Assembly (NCBI RefSeq): GCF_010093535.1
Contig: NW_022985168.1
Coordinates: forward strand, 813,537-877,536
Reading direction: 5' to 3'
DNA length: 64,000 bases
Source: Lindgomyces ingoldianus
Lineage: Eukaryota > Ascomycota > Dothideomycetes > Pleosporales > Lindgomycetaceae
The notes beneath the pieces are model-generated. The model worked only from the letters and a program-made list of their open reading frames with translations, ran no database searches and had not been told where the DNA came from. Numbering within the stretch: the first letter of the stretch is position 1; each line of letters opens with the position of its first letter. Positions 1-11,445 of this stretch are shown piece by piece. Made by a program: the position numbers and the translations under genes.

Positions 1-841
1 GCCCTATTAGTGCGGCGACGGCAGTCTCCTCGTTGCAACACACAGCCCAGGCGCGATGATGCAGTCCAGAACCTGAGGTTGGAGGAGTGCCGGCGACGAC
101 GAGGGCTGCGGAATCAGCGCGCGAGATGCAATGGCCCTCGGGACGCTGAGGGGAGGCGGGTCACTGATGATGGTGGGGAGCATCTCTTCACACCGTGGTC
201 GGCGCTCAATAACAAAGCCTGAACCGTTCACCTGCTGGCTCTCTCTTTGCAAAGCACCGCGGCCAACCCCAGGAGTGCGGGTACGCCAATAATTGCAGGC
301 TGCGGGCGGACGAGTGCAGGGCTCAGCGCGCTCTCATTTATTTCCGTCTGCAGTCTCTCCAGTACTGCTTCTGGCGCTATTTGGGTCGTATGAGTGCATC
401 CGACGGCGCATTACTTTTCTCCCGTGCCCTCGACGCTCTCGTGGATGCCGGGCTTCCCAAACTGGATCTCTGGATCTCGCGAGACCGCTACCAATCATCG
501 GCTAAAGGAGCCCTCGGTGGATGCGCTGTTTTCTCGCCTTTCAACATATATAATCCTCATCGTGAAGAGCCTGCATCTATTCACCGAGGATAGGCTCGAG
601 ACAAAGACAGAAGCTCAACGGGTGGAGCCGCAAAGCGATGCTGGTGATTGGATGCATGCGTTCACTGAAAAAGGCGACGGAGGTGACCCATGCCATGTAG
701 TGGCGTTCCCCAATGTGGCTCGTGCGGCGGTCCGGTAGTTTTTCCCCAAAGCTTGGCATGGTCACGTTTCTCTAGCTTTCTTGAGCCGCATCTGAAAAAA
801 AAGTCTCAACATACGAACAGCAACGGTTCCACTTTCTTGCC
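1..841. other. Left edge, no supported gene
   Basis: Short open frames occur on both strands, but none resembles a known protein or joins into one through plausible splice sites. The last 300 bases are expected to hold the promoter and 5' leader of the BRX1 homologue that starts at 842. An exon of a gene lying mainly outside the window cannot be excluded. Confidence 0.4.
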
Positions 842-2143
842 ATGGCTGCTGTATACAAAACCCTATCTTCGTCGGGCGGCCATGAGAAGGAGCCGGGAGA
901 GCGGAAAAATAAGCAGCGAGTCCTCATTCTGGTACATGAAACTCCTGAGAAAATTTGGGACAATGCTGACGACCCATGTAGAGCTCAAGAGGTGTGACGT
1001 ATCGACATCGCCATTTACTGCAGGATCTGTACTCCCTGATGTGAGTCGTCTAATGAATATTCAATGATCTAGCACTTACTAGGTCTCAGGCCCCATAGTC
1101 GAAAAGAGGCGAAACTAGATACTAAAACGAAGCTCTATCAGCTCAATGAGCTTGCTGGTATGTATGGAATTTTCCTTATATTTAGCCACAATCAACATTG
1201 GTCTATTTGTCGTCATTGCTAGCTCAATCTGTTCTATACCTAGTTCTAGTCTAGAACATGGACCCTGGCCAGCAGCTCTTGTCTATTCATGATGAGATCG
1301 CATTTGCGCTTTTACTAATACGTCCTTAGAGCTATATAATTGTAACAATGTGCTGTTTTTCGAAGCGAGGAAAGGCAAAGATCTCTACGCATGGTTGAGC
1401 AAAGCTCCTAACGGACCTACCGTCAAGATGCATTTGCAGAACTGTAAGTTAGATAGATGAGTCCGACGCTCCTCCTCTGCTAACTTAATGGCAAGTGCAT
1501 ACTATGGAAGAGCTCAACTTCATTGGCAACTGGTACGTCAATTTCGGACAATCCTCGTTGCATCGACTCACATCCAATCAGCTTAAAGGGCTCAAGGCCT
1601 ATTCTGTCATTTGACGCAGCTTTCGAAAAGCAGGCTCACCTGCGAGTTATTAAGGAACTCTTCACGCAGATATTCGGTGTTCCAAAGACTTCACGGAAAG
1701 TCAAGCCCTTTGTAGACCACGTTATAGGATTCACCATCGCTGATGGCAAGATCTGGATACGAGTCTACCAAATCAACGAGTCAGAGCCAGGGAAGAAGAA
1801 GTCTGCAACTGACGGAGAAGAGATGGATGTTGATTCTGCACCGCCGAAGAAGGGAAAGACTGAAACGGACATTAGTCTAGTGGAGATCGGACCCCGGTTT
1901 GTCTTCACACCCATTGTGATTCAGGAGTCGAGCTTCGGTGGACCGATTATCTATGAGAACAAGGAGTTCGTATCACCCAACCAGATTCGATCCGACTTAC
2001 GGAGAGCAAAGGCTGGTAGGTACAATAGGCGGACCGAAGCGACGTTGGAAGGCAAGATCAAGCGAGGAGACTTGGGCCTCAAGACGCATGGTGGACGCAA
2101 GAAGGAGAAAGATCCGCTGAGCGACAATGTGTTGTTTGCTTAG
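842..2143 (+). CDS. BRX1: Ribosome biogenesis protein BRX1 (Brix domain), 6 exons, 309 aa
   Basis: Nucleolar Brix-domain protein required for assembly of the 60S ribosomal subunit (pre-27S rRNA processing). The exons are 842-931, 982-1040, 1090-1157, 1330-1443, 1496-1532 and 1582-2143; the frame closes exactly over 930 nt. Joined, they read through the family hallmarks: NKQRVLIL-SSRGVTYRHRH, DLYSLMPHSRKEAKLDTK, FFEARKGKDLYAWLS, GNCLKGSRPILSFD, PFVDHV and the sigma70-like VEIGPRFVFTPI followed by SFGGPIIYEN. The length fits fungal BRX1 (about 290-320 aa). An acidic/basic insertion (GKKKSATDGEEMDVD, about residues 210-225) interrupts the Brix fold, a common place for low complexity. The start is the first ATG giving a basic N-terminus directly before the conserved NKQRVLIL. 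It converges with the 2EXR-like gene downstream. Confidence 0.95.
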
Positions 2144-2454
2144 CTCTACTTGCTGCGGGAAAAGGGAAAGGTGTTCGGAGTTTGGAGACTAATGGTCACC
2201 TGAAGCATGCATTTCGAGGCTCTGGCGCATCTCTCTCCAATACCAAAGGTAGATAAAACAAGCGTTCTCTTCTCGAATATTCCTAGTGTCACAGTTCCAG
2301 AATGAGATCGTCACCCAAGTCCACAAAATAGTCGTATAGTAAGAGTTGATTATAAGTCAGAAATTGGGTCTCATAAACTGCACTGCTATTCTCAGCAACG
2401 GGATAGGCACATATTTTTCTACAGACTATGTTAACTATGCAACCAGACAGCCGT
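2144..2454. other. Convergent intergenic region
   Basis: About 310 bases between the stop of BRX1 (+) and the stop of the 2EXR-like gene (-). It is expected to contain both 3' UTRs and polyadenylation signals; no other feature is visible. Confidence 0.5.
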
Positions 2455-3342
2455 CTATCCTGCAATCCCTCTTGAAGCTGTCACGGATCTCTCAAGTGCC
2501 TCAGCATACTCCACACTCACGCCTGTCACTTGCACTTTCCGAACACCATAGATGCGATGGAAAGGATCCAAAACCGTCTGTGACTGAGAGTAGTTCTTCT
2601 CATCATGCACTCTGTGTACCCTACCAGAGGGAAAGCGGTTCCCACTAATCGCGCCATCGATCAGGTGGATTTGCAATCGGTGCAAGTATGGGACCATGCA
2701 CAGCAAGTCAACTAGGCGTTGCACCTGCTGTCTTATCCTAGCCGTGAGTCCCCGGCCACCGCAGTTAAATTTGATCATCCCAGCATAGTCATCCACATGC
2801 TCCACGTTTATTATATAGTTCTTTATCCTCATCAAATTCCTCTGCGAGAAGTGATCCAGGAACGAATACGTCCGACTAGGGGTCAAATTCGACGGCAAAA
2901 ACCAGCGATACCGAAACCTAATGCAGTCAAACGCGACGTCGATGACAAATATATTCTCCCCGTAGATCATGTCTACACACTCGTCGTGAATCTGGTGGCT
3001 CGTGGCTAATATCCCGATGGAGCCCCGCCGCCACACAATGTCATTGCCCGTTTCACGGTCGGTCTTGGGAAGCGTCTTCTGCATTTTCCAGACACCGCTA
3101 CCAAGGTTTTCGCGCACGAACGTCAGGTTGTATTCGCTTCTTTGCGGGCGGTCGTAGTCTTTACGCTGGAGGCGCACGTCGAAGGTAGAGGTCGATGGGA
3201 GGACATAGTGATAGATGTGCCGTCGGAGCTCGACTGGGAGATGGAGGAGAGGCGAGGCCTGCTCTGAGCTTGATGGCGAAGAGAACCGCATAATGCCAGC
3301 AATGCTTCCATACAAACCGAGGGCAGTGATCGTGACGTACAT
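2455..3342 (-). CDS. 2EXR/F-box-like fungal protein, 295 aa
   Basis: Single-exon hypothetical protein. Near the N-terminus it carries LLHLPVELRRHIYHYVLP (about residues 35-52), the pattern of the fungal 2EXR and F-box-like families (LPxELRxxIYxYxL). Its middle has the usual companion motif, SHQIHDECVDMIYGENIF. Such proteins are numerous in Pezizomycotina and their substrates are almost all unknown; an adaptor role in protein-protein or SCF-type complexes is only inference. The start was placed at the ATG at 3342 because the upstream extension of the open frame begins with TTG; a second ATG 17 codons later would also leave the domain intact. The divergent neighbour at 3791 is also F-box-like. 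Confidence 0.75.
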   Translation of the reverse strand: MYVTITALGLYGSIAGIMRFSSPSSSEQASPLLHLPVELRRHIYHYVLPSTSTFDVRLQRKDYDRPQRSEYNLTFVRENLGSGVWKMQKTLPKTDRETGNDIVWRRGSIGILATSHQIHDECVDMIYGENIFVIDVAFDCIRFRYRWFLPSNLTPSRTYSFLDHFSQRNLMRIKNYIINVEHVDDYAGMIKFNCGGRGLTARIRQQVQRLVDLLCMVPYLHRLQIHLIDGAISGNRFPSGRVHRVHDEKNYSQSQTVLDPFHRIYGVRKVQVTGVSVEYAEALERSVTASRGIAG

Positions 3343-3790
3343 CGAACAACGGTTCAAGGCATAGTTGTGAATAAGGAGGGGATCATAGGATGGTCCCGGC
3401 GCCGAAATCTTGGCACTCTCATAAATTCACCGCCCGCGAGAGTCATCACCTCCTTTCCTTACCACCCGCCCATCATGATACATCCCGACGTCTCCAGCCG
3501 CTCCCGGCTGGCCCATGCCTCCAGCGACTTTCCTGAGCATGTCTCTGCTCTTTTCTATAGCCCCAACGGAGGGGTCTCGATCATTTGATCCCCTTCCTTC
3601 CCCATCGGCGTCGCAGCCAGCAGCAACACAGTTATTCCCAACGAGGAATCAGCTCAGCTACGCGTCGATCAAGTCACAAAAACACCATACAAACAATACT
3701 AGCATAAAAAATCAATCAATTAAAAAGGAGAAGAGGAGGAGTTGTTTCCATTTCCCTTAGCTCTAGAAATTTACCTCTGCCACCGCCAAC
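3343..3790. promoter_or_regulatory. Shared divergent promoter region
   Basis: 448 bases between the start codons of two divergent F-box-like genes. The right half is pyrimidine-rich, then A-rich close to the start at 3791, typical of fungal core promoters and 5' leaders. No specific binding site was recognised. Confidence 0.4.
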
Positions 3791-4888
3791 ATGTTCGAAG
3801 ACGTTGCAACCGAACTTGTTTCCCAAGTGTTTTTCTCATGTTCTTCTGTTACCGACGTCCTAGCACTCTCGTCGACTTGTCGCCGTTTCCGTAACATCTA
3901 CGCCTCATCCCAGAAACTCGCCATCCTCGAACACGCCGCCGAAGCCCAATTCGGCCCACTCCAAGACCTCACCCAGCTACTCACGCACAATGCCAGCCAG
4001 CCAGCACACATCATCCGCTCAGTTCCATTCTCCACCGCGCTGCTCAAGCAGATTGTACACAGCGGCCGCGTGGCCGAGAAATGGTGCGACATCTATCCCT
4101 TCAAGAAATGGAAGTCCAACTACGAGAATCGGCGCCTCCTGACAAGCGTCGAGCGATATCGTCTACGGCGAGCACTCTACCGTCTCTGGCTCTACACTCG
4201 CGCCTTCCATAACCGAGATCACCCGCGCGAGCTCCGGGCCACCAAGCTCGTCATTCAAAAGCGTGCCGGACTTCTCCACAACTGGAGCACGATGGAGCTC
4301 TCCGAGATTGCCGATGTTCACGGCGTGCTGCGCGAAGTGCTCCACAGCAACATCTGCCCCTCTAACGGGACTATCGCGCGCAAATTCAAAAAGCGATATC
4401 CCGACCACAGCGAGCACCACCTCCTCTTCAATATCCACCTCAATTACCCGCCGCCATCGCACACTCCTCCCGCTTACAACCCATTCACGTCACAATACCA
4501 CTCCCACCCCAGCAGCCTCTCCAACCACTTCCACAGCACCTCCACATTCGCCTCGCGATGCGCCTCGTCCAAATTCAGCCTGCGCGCACATCACGAGGTC
4601 GGCGCCGAGGGCTGGGGCGACGATATCCCGCACTACTACGTTGTGGAGGATATGCTCAAACTGGACCCAGAGCAGATTATGTGGTTGAAAGAGAATGCGC
4701 CGCTGAAGGGCATGGTGGAGGGCTATGTGCGCAGCTTAGGTGACTGGTTTGAGAATAATGGGGAGACGTGGGGTCAGACGCTGGAGTGGGTGTTGGAGGA
4801 GAGGGGTCAAGATGCTTGTGAGTTTCTTGGATTGGTGGCAGATGGAGAGTTGGGCGTTGCTGTGGTGGGTGAGGCTTCGGCGGTGTAA
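3791..4888 (+). CDS. F-box-like protein, 365 aa
   Basis: Single-exon hypothetical protein. The first 45 residues (ELVSQVFFSCSSVTDVLAL, then STCRRFRNIY) match the helical F-box pattern: a hydrophobic first helix, D(V/L)LALS, and a CRRFR-type end. A Trp/Arg-rich central segment (WKSNYENRRLL...YRLRRALYRLWLY, about residues 105-140) is typical of a fungal F-box family of unknown function. A Ser/Pro/His-rich linker (residues 215-255) and an acidic C-terminal segment (DDIPHYYVVEDMLKLDPEQIMWL) follow. If it is a true F-box it would recruit substrates to SKP1-CUL1 ligases; this is known for the fold and inferred here. The start has a good context (GCCAACATGTTC) and directly begins the helix. Confidence 0.75.
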   Translation: MFEDVATELVSQVFFSCSSVTDVLALSSTCRRFRNIYASSQKLAILEHAAEAQFGPLQDLTQLLTHNASQPAHIIRSVPFSTALLKQIVHSGRVAEKWCDIYPFKKWKSNYENRRLLTSVERYRLRRALYRLWLYTRAFHNRDHPRELRATKLVIQKRAGLLHNWSTMELSEIADVHGVLREVLHSNICPSNGTIARKFKKRYPDHSEHHLLFNIHLNYPPPSHTPPAYNPFTSQYHSHPSSLSNHFHSTSTFASRCASSKFSLRAHHEVGAEGWGDDIPHYYVVEDMLKLDPEQIMWLKENAPLKGMVEGYVRSLGDWFENNGETWGQTLEWVLEERGQDACEFLGLVADGELGVAVVGEASAV

Positions 4889-5459
4889 GCTTTTGTGTGT
4901 ACGTGGGTCAGGTTTTCTTCGAGCAGGTCTGCACTGATGCACTCTTAATTTGGCTTTGTTGTTTGTCATGGTGTGAGGTCTTGTATAGGTAGCGAGCAAA
5001 TAATACTGTAGATTTTGGTTTCGTCTTTCCCTATGTTGACTTTGTTGTGCTTGCAAATAACGTCCTTGTTCGTATGCTCACTTCCCACCTTTACCAAATA
5101 TCTCTCTCCCACCGCATATGACGCAACACCCCAAGCCTATTCCTAACCACATTCTCACATCCTGCCACTCCATGATTCTAGCAACTGTTTTGACAGATCA
5201 ATTCTATTATATTCCCTAATCTGCGCTAACGTGCCATGGACAAACACGCATTGTCCTCGTTTGTTCTGACTGGCATTGTTTTAGGAAAATATCCGACAGC
5301 ACTGGAAGGATCAGGTAGCTTCAATACGACAGCAGGGGTGCGGGTAAGACCAGGGTGACGGCGAGGGTCACGCGGATTTTCTAGTTTGGTTGTTTTAGGG
5401 CAGAGGGCAAGGCAGAAGGAGATATAGGGGATCTCTATTATTCACTGTACATCTTGCCA

Positions 5460-5630
5460 AGCCTTTTCTCTTATTGGTTTAAAAAAGCGCCGGATTAATG
5501 TCTTATTGGCCTATAAAACTTTCCACCACTTTTGCAAATATTCTAGATTTTTAAGGCAAATAAATATATTTTACTAGGTCTATTACTATATTTTAGATAT
5601 TTTAATGCAATATTATAATGCTGTGTTCTG
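5460..5630. repeat. AT-rich, TpA-rich patch (possible RIP relic)
   Basis: The base composition changes abruptly from mixed to AT-rich, with runs such as TATATTTTACTAGG and TATTATAATG. It lies just before the small Cys-containing ORF. TpA enrichment is the usual footprint of repeat-induced point mutation in ascomycete repeats, but there is no second copy in the window to compare with. Confidence 0.3.
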
Positions 5631-5881
5631 TTGTTAGTGGGCTAAAGTTTGCCCCTTTCTTACTGTTCACAGTTTTAAGGTGTCGCCAAGCTGGAATCGG
5701 TGTGTCGGCGTCTGTATTCCGGTACTACAGCATGTCTTCCCAGCCTTACTGTAAGGAATGTCAAACCTATCGCCCATTGTCTAACTTTGCAACTGACCAA
5801 CGCGGTACTCCGTATGAACATTGTCGGCGGCACAGGAGATTTTTTTTGTCTATATCTCTATTCTTCCTTTGTTATTGCTAA
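5618..5881 (+). other. Small Cys-rich ORF, possible gene relic
   Basis: An 87-codon frame containing a possible zinc-binding arrangement: YCKECQTYRPLSNFATDQ and, about 12 residues later, CRRHRR (CxxC...CxxH). The rest (FFLSISLFFLCYC) looks like random translation of T-rich DNA. It may be the first exon of a decayed or repeat-derived gene, since it follows an AT-rich patch. No function can be assigned. Confidence 0.2.
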
Positions 5882-6184
5882 ATTTTCCTTATCCAAGCTT
5901 CCGAAAAGGAAGGCTCATACCTGCTCGTAGTATTAGGGGACTAAGTGATGGATGGTATTCTGAGACTCATTCTTAAGGAATACTAGAGTTTTATGTACGC
6001 TGTGTATACAATAGCCCCGGTAGCGCGAGAAGATTCTAAGTCTATAATATCAAGTCTATGCGCTTACGGCCCTGTGTTATTCAAGGCAGAAATTCAGAGG
6101 GCTGAGGATTTAAGGGGAATAATAGCGAGCTTGGGTGTTTGATGATACTATTCGAATACGAAGCCCTTCAGGAATCATAGCACA

Positions 6185-6881
6185 TTACACCCGTTGCGCA
6201 CACAAAACATTCAGAAGAGTTCTGGCGAGAAAATCTTTAAATGCATTATATTTATGCATATACCTTTGTAGCCTATGGCAGAGGTTAAAGTGGTAGGATA
6301 TCAGTAGAAAATAGGAGTAAGGATATGGGGAGCTGGAATTGTTCTGCTCAACTGCACTAAAAGGGATCTTAGCACATTGTTGTATATTGCTATTCTCCTC
6401 TCTCTGCTCCAGAGCAACCAGCCTCTTACTCCTACTTAAATTCCCTGTCTTCTTCACCTCACTTAACCAAACCATCATCTCCGCAAACTTCCTTTTATCC
6501 TCGTGCCATCTCTCACTCACGAGGATCTCCCCCTATTCTTTGGAAAGTTCTGCGCCTGTGGTGCCCCTTTTACTAATGGCTTTCTTGATGCCGGATCTGA
6601 GGGTGGGGTTGGGGGGGGTTTGCAGGCAACTCCAGTACGGGCCTGAGCGACGTTGCAGCCGTTTCTTCATCCGTCGATCCATTTAGTAGTGCTACTGGTT
6701 TTGGTGCTGGTGTTGGTGCTGATCCCACATCCATACCACTTTCTTCCTCTCGCCACCAATCCTCCTCCAACGACACTGCTGGTGTGAATGAGGATTCTGA
6801 CCCTACCTCTGCGCAGAACGCAACGATTATCAGGAAGTCAATATCTTTATTGAAGATGTTAGCGGGAAATTCCGCATTCAT
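6185..6881 (-). other. Two broken ORFs, possible decayed gene
   Basis: Two minus-strand frames (6573-6881 and 6185-6520) lie close together. The first has a low-complexity segment (PTPAPKPVALLNGS); the second begins with a charged helical stretch (SERWHEDKRKFAEMMVWL) followed by SEVKKTGNLSRSKR. No intron joins them cleanly. The same DNA also gives a Ser/Gly-rich plus-strand frame, so coding strand and reality are both uncertain. Confidence 0.15.
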
Positions 6882-8460
6882 GTTGCCGAATGCATCCTGC
6901 CACTGTCATCCGCCTTGCTCTCTGTACGCGGAGGCTTGTTTAGGAGAGGGAGGCATGTTGTGTGATGAGGGGTTGGGGCAGTGGTGCGCGGTGGTAAAGT
7001 AGTGTGTTGGTCTTGGTGGGGGTGTTTTTGGATTGGGTTTATAGTATATCGTAAACTGATATTGAAGAACAACTTCATCTCGTAATTCGTTCTTGTGGTG
7101 ATCGTTACCTATTCCCTATTGCGATAGAGCTCTGAGGTGCAACAAGGGCAGCCGAAGGCCTGTTCTGACGCACTGTTTTCCTCTCCAGATCGCATATTGA
7201 CCATGGCGGCATCGGGCGAAGAATACCATCATTTCTCTTCTTTCAAGAACCTAGTATTACAGAATCCAGCCCAACAAAGCGTGCGACCAAAGTCAAAACG
7301 ATTCGGTCTAGTATCCGCGTCCTATCCTTCCGGGTATTGAAGGGGGAAAGTAGAATACCGCCTTTCCATCTCCAGGTCAGCCTTCCATCTCGGGGTGTTT
7401 GGTTTCCGGAATTTTATGAAGCGACGTCAAACCCCTGAGCTATCTCTTCCTGCACTTTTTGGTGATGCAGTGCGGTAGTGAAGTCCTGGGAGGCTTCTTC
7501 AAGCTAACGTGGTTGACAATGAATCGTGAGCCACGAGTAGGTTCGAGTGTGGCATCACCCTAAACTTGCTACCCTAGCAGTCCACGCCTATGCCCAGGTA
7601 CAATCGCGAAAAGGTGTACTCAATAAAAGGTTTCCCGCCGTTAGCAACGTTCGAAACTATAACCAACCCTATTGTTGCGTAATGCTAGTATCGCGACTAA
7701 AACAGGGCCAACAGCGCTGGGTTCACAGACCCAAGGACCAAATAAAATCCTGTGAGGGGTGTCACTTACGGTCCCAGGGTGTACTGTCCTTCGCTACACA
7801 AACTGCAGTGGCACTTTGGATCTGCATAGCTTCAGCGCCTCAACCGAGACCGACCGACAGCCACCATCGCACTACAGCAGCACCTCTTCGTTTGTTTTGG
7901 GAAACTGTATGTCGTGCTTCCACTCCTCGTTACGACTATATTGATATGCATGCTTCTCGGTGGTGTATTGGGCTTTTTTGCAATTGGAGGATTTGGCTAG
8001 GGGAACGAGAATAGAGACGAGCGTTCGAGGGTGATGGCGGGTGATTGTGAGCGAACAGATTCGACAGAGCGTGCTTTATCTGTGTGATAGGCGGATAGCT
8101 TGAGAAGTCTGTTAGCACCTCAATTCTTGTTCTCATTTGAAACAAAAGCGAAGAAAGGGTAGCGCGAAACAGAAAAGGTTTTACGGGCCTTTTCAGCCCA
8201 AGTTGGTAGTACATATGCATCGAGTGGTGCCAACACTCGCGTTGCAACCCTCCTCCAAACTCCGATGTGTTTGGAAACACAGAATGAATCATCAGCAGTC
8301 TCCTCGGCAAACTACTTACAAGAATCGAAGAAGGGAATGGAAAATGCATAGGGTATTTGAAACAAGTCGATCAAAAAGCCGAGAACTCTATTGAAGTCCT
8401 GGTAAAACGCCATCCATAATTCAGCCGCTGATGATGCATGAAATCAACTCTGGATATAAC

Positions 8461-9684
8461 CTATTTGTGTAGCTCATCTTGTGCTAAGTAGTAACCCTCC
8501 ATCTGCCACCTCACGCTCTGGAAGATACCTCGGACCCTCTCGCTGTCGCTAAGTGGGTTTTCCCACCACTTTTCGTGCATTGAGGCGACGCCTTTGTCGA
8601 GGTCGTTATCGTTTACGGATCGGATGCTTGTCTAATGTTAGCGACGGGATTGGCTTAGATTTTGACGAAGGCGACTTACTTCCAGGTGTAGGCGAGTTCC
8701 TTCCATGGCATAGGACCATCCCACCGATGAGCGTAGTTTAGCAAGTTCTGTTCCATATACTTTGGATCGAATCGGTTCTCGATATCCAGAAGCGCCGTAT
8801 AGTAGTTGAAGATCTTTTTGTTCGGCTTCAACATGAAGAAGCCAGCACAGAAGTAGCCAAACTTCTTAAGGCCGTGGTCCCAATCCGGAGGGAAAGCATG
8901 GTCAGCCCCTGCAACCTCTCCAATACTAGCGAGCAGATATTCGTCAGGGATATCAGGCTCGTCTTCGGGGTTGGAGGCATTCCTCAGTCTTGTGGCAATT
9001 TTCGAGGCTGGGTCCTCGAAGATACCGTCCAGGGGATGTTGCAGAATCATGTCTCCATCGAGCATGAGGATCTGCGAGTTTGTCAGTTGTTTCGTTCTTG
9101 AAACATACAAGCCCTGCCAAGCTTACCCTTGAGTACTCTTCCATTTCCCAGACACGGAGCTTTGACATGATGTCGTTCCAGCGGTCCTCCTTAGGGTGAA
9201 GCCATTTGTCGTTCTTTCCATGAACGAAATCGATTGGTCGCACTATAGCCCCATCTTTCCGAAGTCGCTCACGTCGAGACTCGCTCACGTCGGGCGTTAC
9301 AACTACTACTACGTCAATGCCGTCGGTCTTGGTTTTGCTGTAGTGAAGCAGTTGCCAGACGAGGATCCGTGTTCCAATGAAGTACTTGTCCTCGTCAAGG
9401 TTCTCACTGTTCTCGCCGACAACAGTGCTGGAGAGCCAGGTGACGTAGGCAAGCTTTTCTTTACCAGGCTCGGTTTCCTCAGGATGATTTGATTTAGTTG
9501 GTATAGGAGCTGTGACTGCTGACGGTGCCGGGTGGTGTGTGAATGTGTTGGAGGCATGTGATGGCAGAGGGTGGTGTAGCGACTGGATTGACGGACGATG
9601 AGTGAGAGTGAGGAAACCGATTAGAACTAGTATAGCGGCGACGGCAGTGTACAGCGTCACTCGGATGTCTCGCAACGAGGCCAT
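8461..9684 (-). CDS. Glycosyltransferase family 8-type enzyme (type II membrane), 3 exons, 371 aa
   Basis: A predicted Golgi/ER-lumenal glycosyltransferase of the glycogenin/GT8 group. The exons, in transcript order, are 9684-9127, 9071-8680 and 8626-8461, and the frame closes over 1116 nt. Residues 10-27 (YTAVAAILVLIGFLTLTH) form a single N-terminal membrane anchor, followed by a Ser/Pro/His-rich stem. The catalytic region starts at KLAYVTWLSSTVV. The metal-binding DxD motif is LMLDGDMIL, right after the first intron, and the substrate-loop-like FCAGFFMLKPNKKIF and NYAHRWDGPMPW follow. The last exon supplies DKGVASMHEKWWENP, a typical C-terminal motif of this fungal subfamily. Donor sugar and acceptor cannot be read from sequence. 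The second intron uses a plain AAG acceptor; the nearer TAG would hit a stop. Confidence 0.85.
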
Positions 9685-11445
9685 ATTGTCCGAGTGAAAG
9701 GGTAGGAGACACCGGACAATCTTGAACTTATGACAGGCGGAAAAGTCGGAAGGGAGAAAAAGAGAAAGGAAATGTACGAGGCAGCCTATAAGCCAGAGGG
9801 CATGCTGAAAGAATGACAAAGGTTGGAGGGTGGCGGTTGTGGAACCCGAGTTGCGGTGATTGCAGGTGAGGTGGGCGGAGTGCAGGTCAGCAGTAATTCC
9901 TTCGACAAGGCTTGTAGGATTGGGGGACCCAGCGCGCGTCGTTCCTGCACGAGCCCGAATCTGGTGAGCAAGACTGAAATAAAAAACCTGATGTGTGCTG
10001 GTGTAAGACGATCGACAAACTGACTCGTATTCGCTGATAGAAAGAACTTTGAAGGAGGGAAGGCGCAAACGGTTTGTTGGTTGATGTTTGGGGAAAGACA
10101 GTGGTAGATAAAAGGAACTACACCCACTTGATTCCTTGCGAGACACCGCCCCAAGATATTAGCAGAGCGACGGCTGTGGGCCCACGACCCCCTCGCCTGG
10201 TGGAGGATGGCGACTGGTGACTGTACGAGGGACCCATTCACTATGCTCACATTTGGCCAATGATCGCCGACAACATGACCCACCGGCATTGCGATTGGCA
10301 TCTGCTCGGGACGGTGGATGACATACCCTACCCATCTGTGAGGACTGGTGGAGCAGACCACAGAATCTCGACGAGTCGCTTAGGTGGTGGGAAGATGGAA
10401 TAGGAGCTCAACAACCATATTAGGACTAGAAGCCACCACAAAAGGAGATTGTTGTGACCTCTGTGCACATCATCACACAGGTCGCTATCGTTATCAGGGA
10501 ATAGCAGAAATGAGCATGATTAGAGGGCTGGCTGCGACAAGAGGCGCTAGTTTTGAACACGGCGCCACATGGCGTGCTAGAAGCGATTTTTCTGGCTGCG
10601 TGGCACGGCGCGTCGCATCCTCGCATTTTGCACGACGCCGCACGATGGGCATCCGGATATCGACGTCCGGCAGGCGGCGAGCGGGAGGAGTGTGTGCGAG
10701 GTCGATGGTTGAGTGTTGAAACTTGACGACTGCTTGACGACGTGGTGATGGTAGAAATAAGGTAGACTTAGAGCGGATGCATGGGGCGGCCTGGAAATTG
10801 ACCCTGATTGATTAACCCAACGCTCCCTTGGGGCGATCTGCGACGGGAGCGGAACATTTTTTTGGAAACACTCTCCGAAGCCCAAAGGAGGGTCCCAGGA
10901 GAGAAACAGAAGCATACGGAGTACATAAGCTAGTTAAGGGTTCGAGAGCGCTTCAACTCCTGCTGCTGGTTTTGTAGCCGCGGCCGCTGAGCCTCAAAGC
11001 GCGTCTGGCCACGCTGCACGTTCATGCACCGCACTATATTTAATCATTGATACGGACCTTTCCCAGAAGAGCCCGCGACGAGCCACTCAGCGCGCACACT
11101 TGCTCGTCGTGGCGGCGGTTTTGCTCAGCCAGGTCCCTCTCGTGCGCCGCGGCCGGGGCGCTAATTGGCTCGCCACCTTCACGTAAGCTGGATCCCAAAT
11201 CCCCTTTCATCCCACCGCTTGCGGCAACGTCGGCTTGGCTCCCCTTCAGCTGTGCCACCCTTTTCGTCTTCATCTTCTCCTGGGCCTCGATTGTCTCCGA
11301 ACCCCCATCTGGTTTGTACCTCCTTGCCAGCGCCTCCGTTCCTTTTCATCTCTGTCCTTTATTTCCTAGCATGTCCGCTTAGCTCGACGAGAGGAATCCT
11401 ACAGTCGCTCGCTTCTCCACACCAACAACACCTCCGCACAATACA
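9685..11445. other. Long divergent intergenic region
   Basis: 1.76 kb between the divergent starts of the GT8 enzyme and the transporter. An open frame continues upstream of the glycosyltransferase start (to 10146), but it is Ser/Pro/His-rich, has no conserved motif and precedes a good membrane anchor, so I treat it as 5' leader. The right part (11040-11445) is GC- then pyrimidine-rich, as expected for a transcript leader. No other gene was recognised. Confidence 0.4.

Larger units (their letters stand above)
4889..8460. other. 3.5 kb without a convincing gene
   Basis: Several short open frames exist on both strands, but none reads as a conserved protein. It contains an AT-rich patch at about 5460-5630 with many TpA steps and two degenerate-looking coding relics (see 5618-5881 and 6185-6881). 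From 7080 to 8460 I see no feature beyond the 3' flank of the glycosyltransferase gene. Confidence 0.4.

Noticed and set aside
9685..10146. Open frame extending the GT8 glycosyltransferase N-terminus by about 150 codons
   Set aside because: The extension is low complexity with no family similarity, and the internal Met directly precedes a clean signal-anchor helix, as expected for a type II Golgi enzyme.
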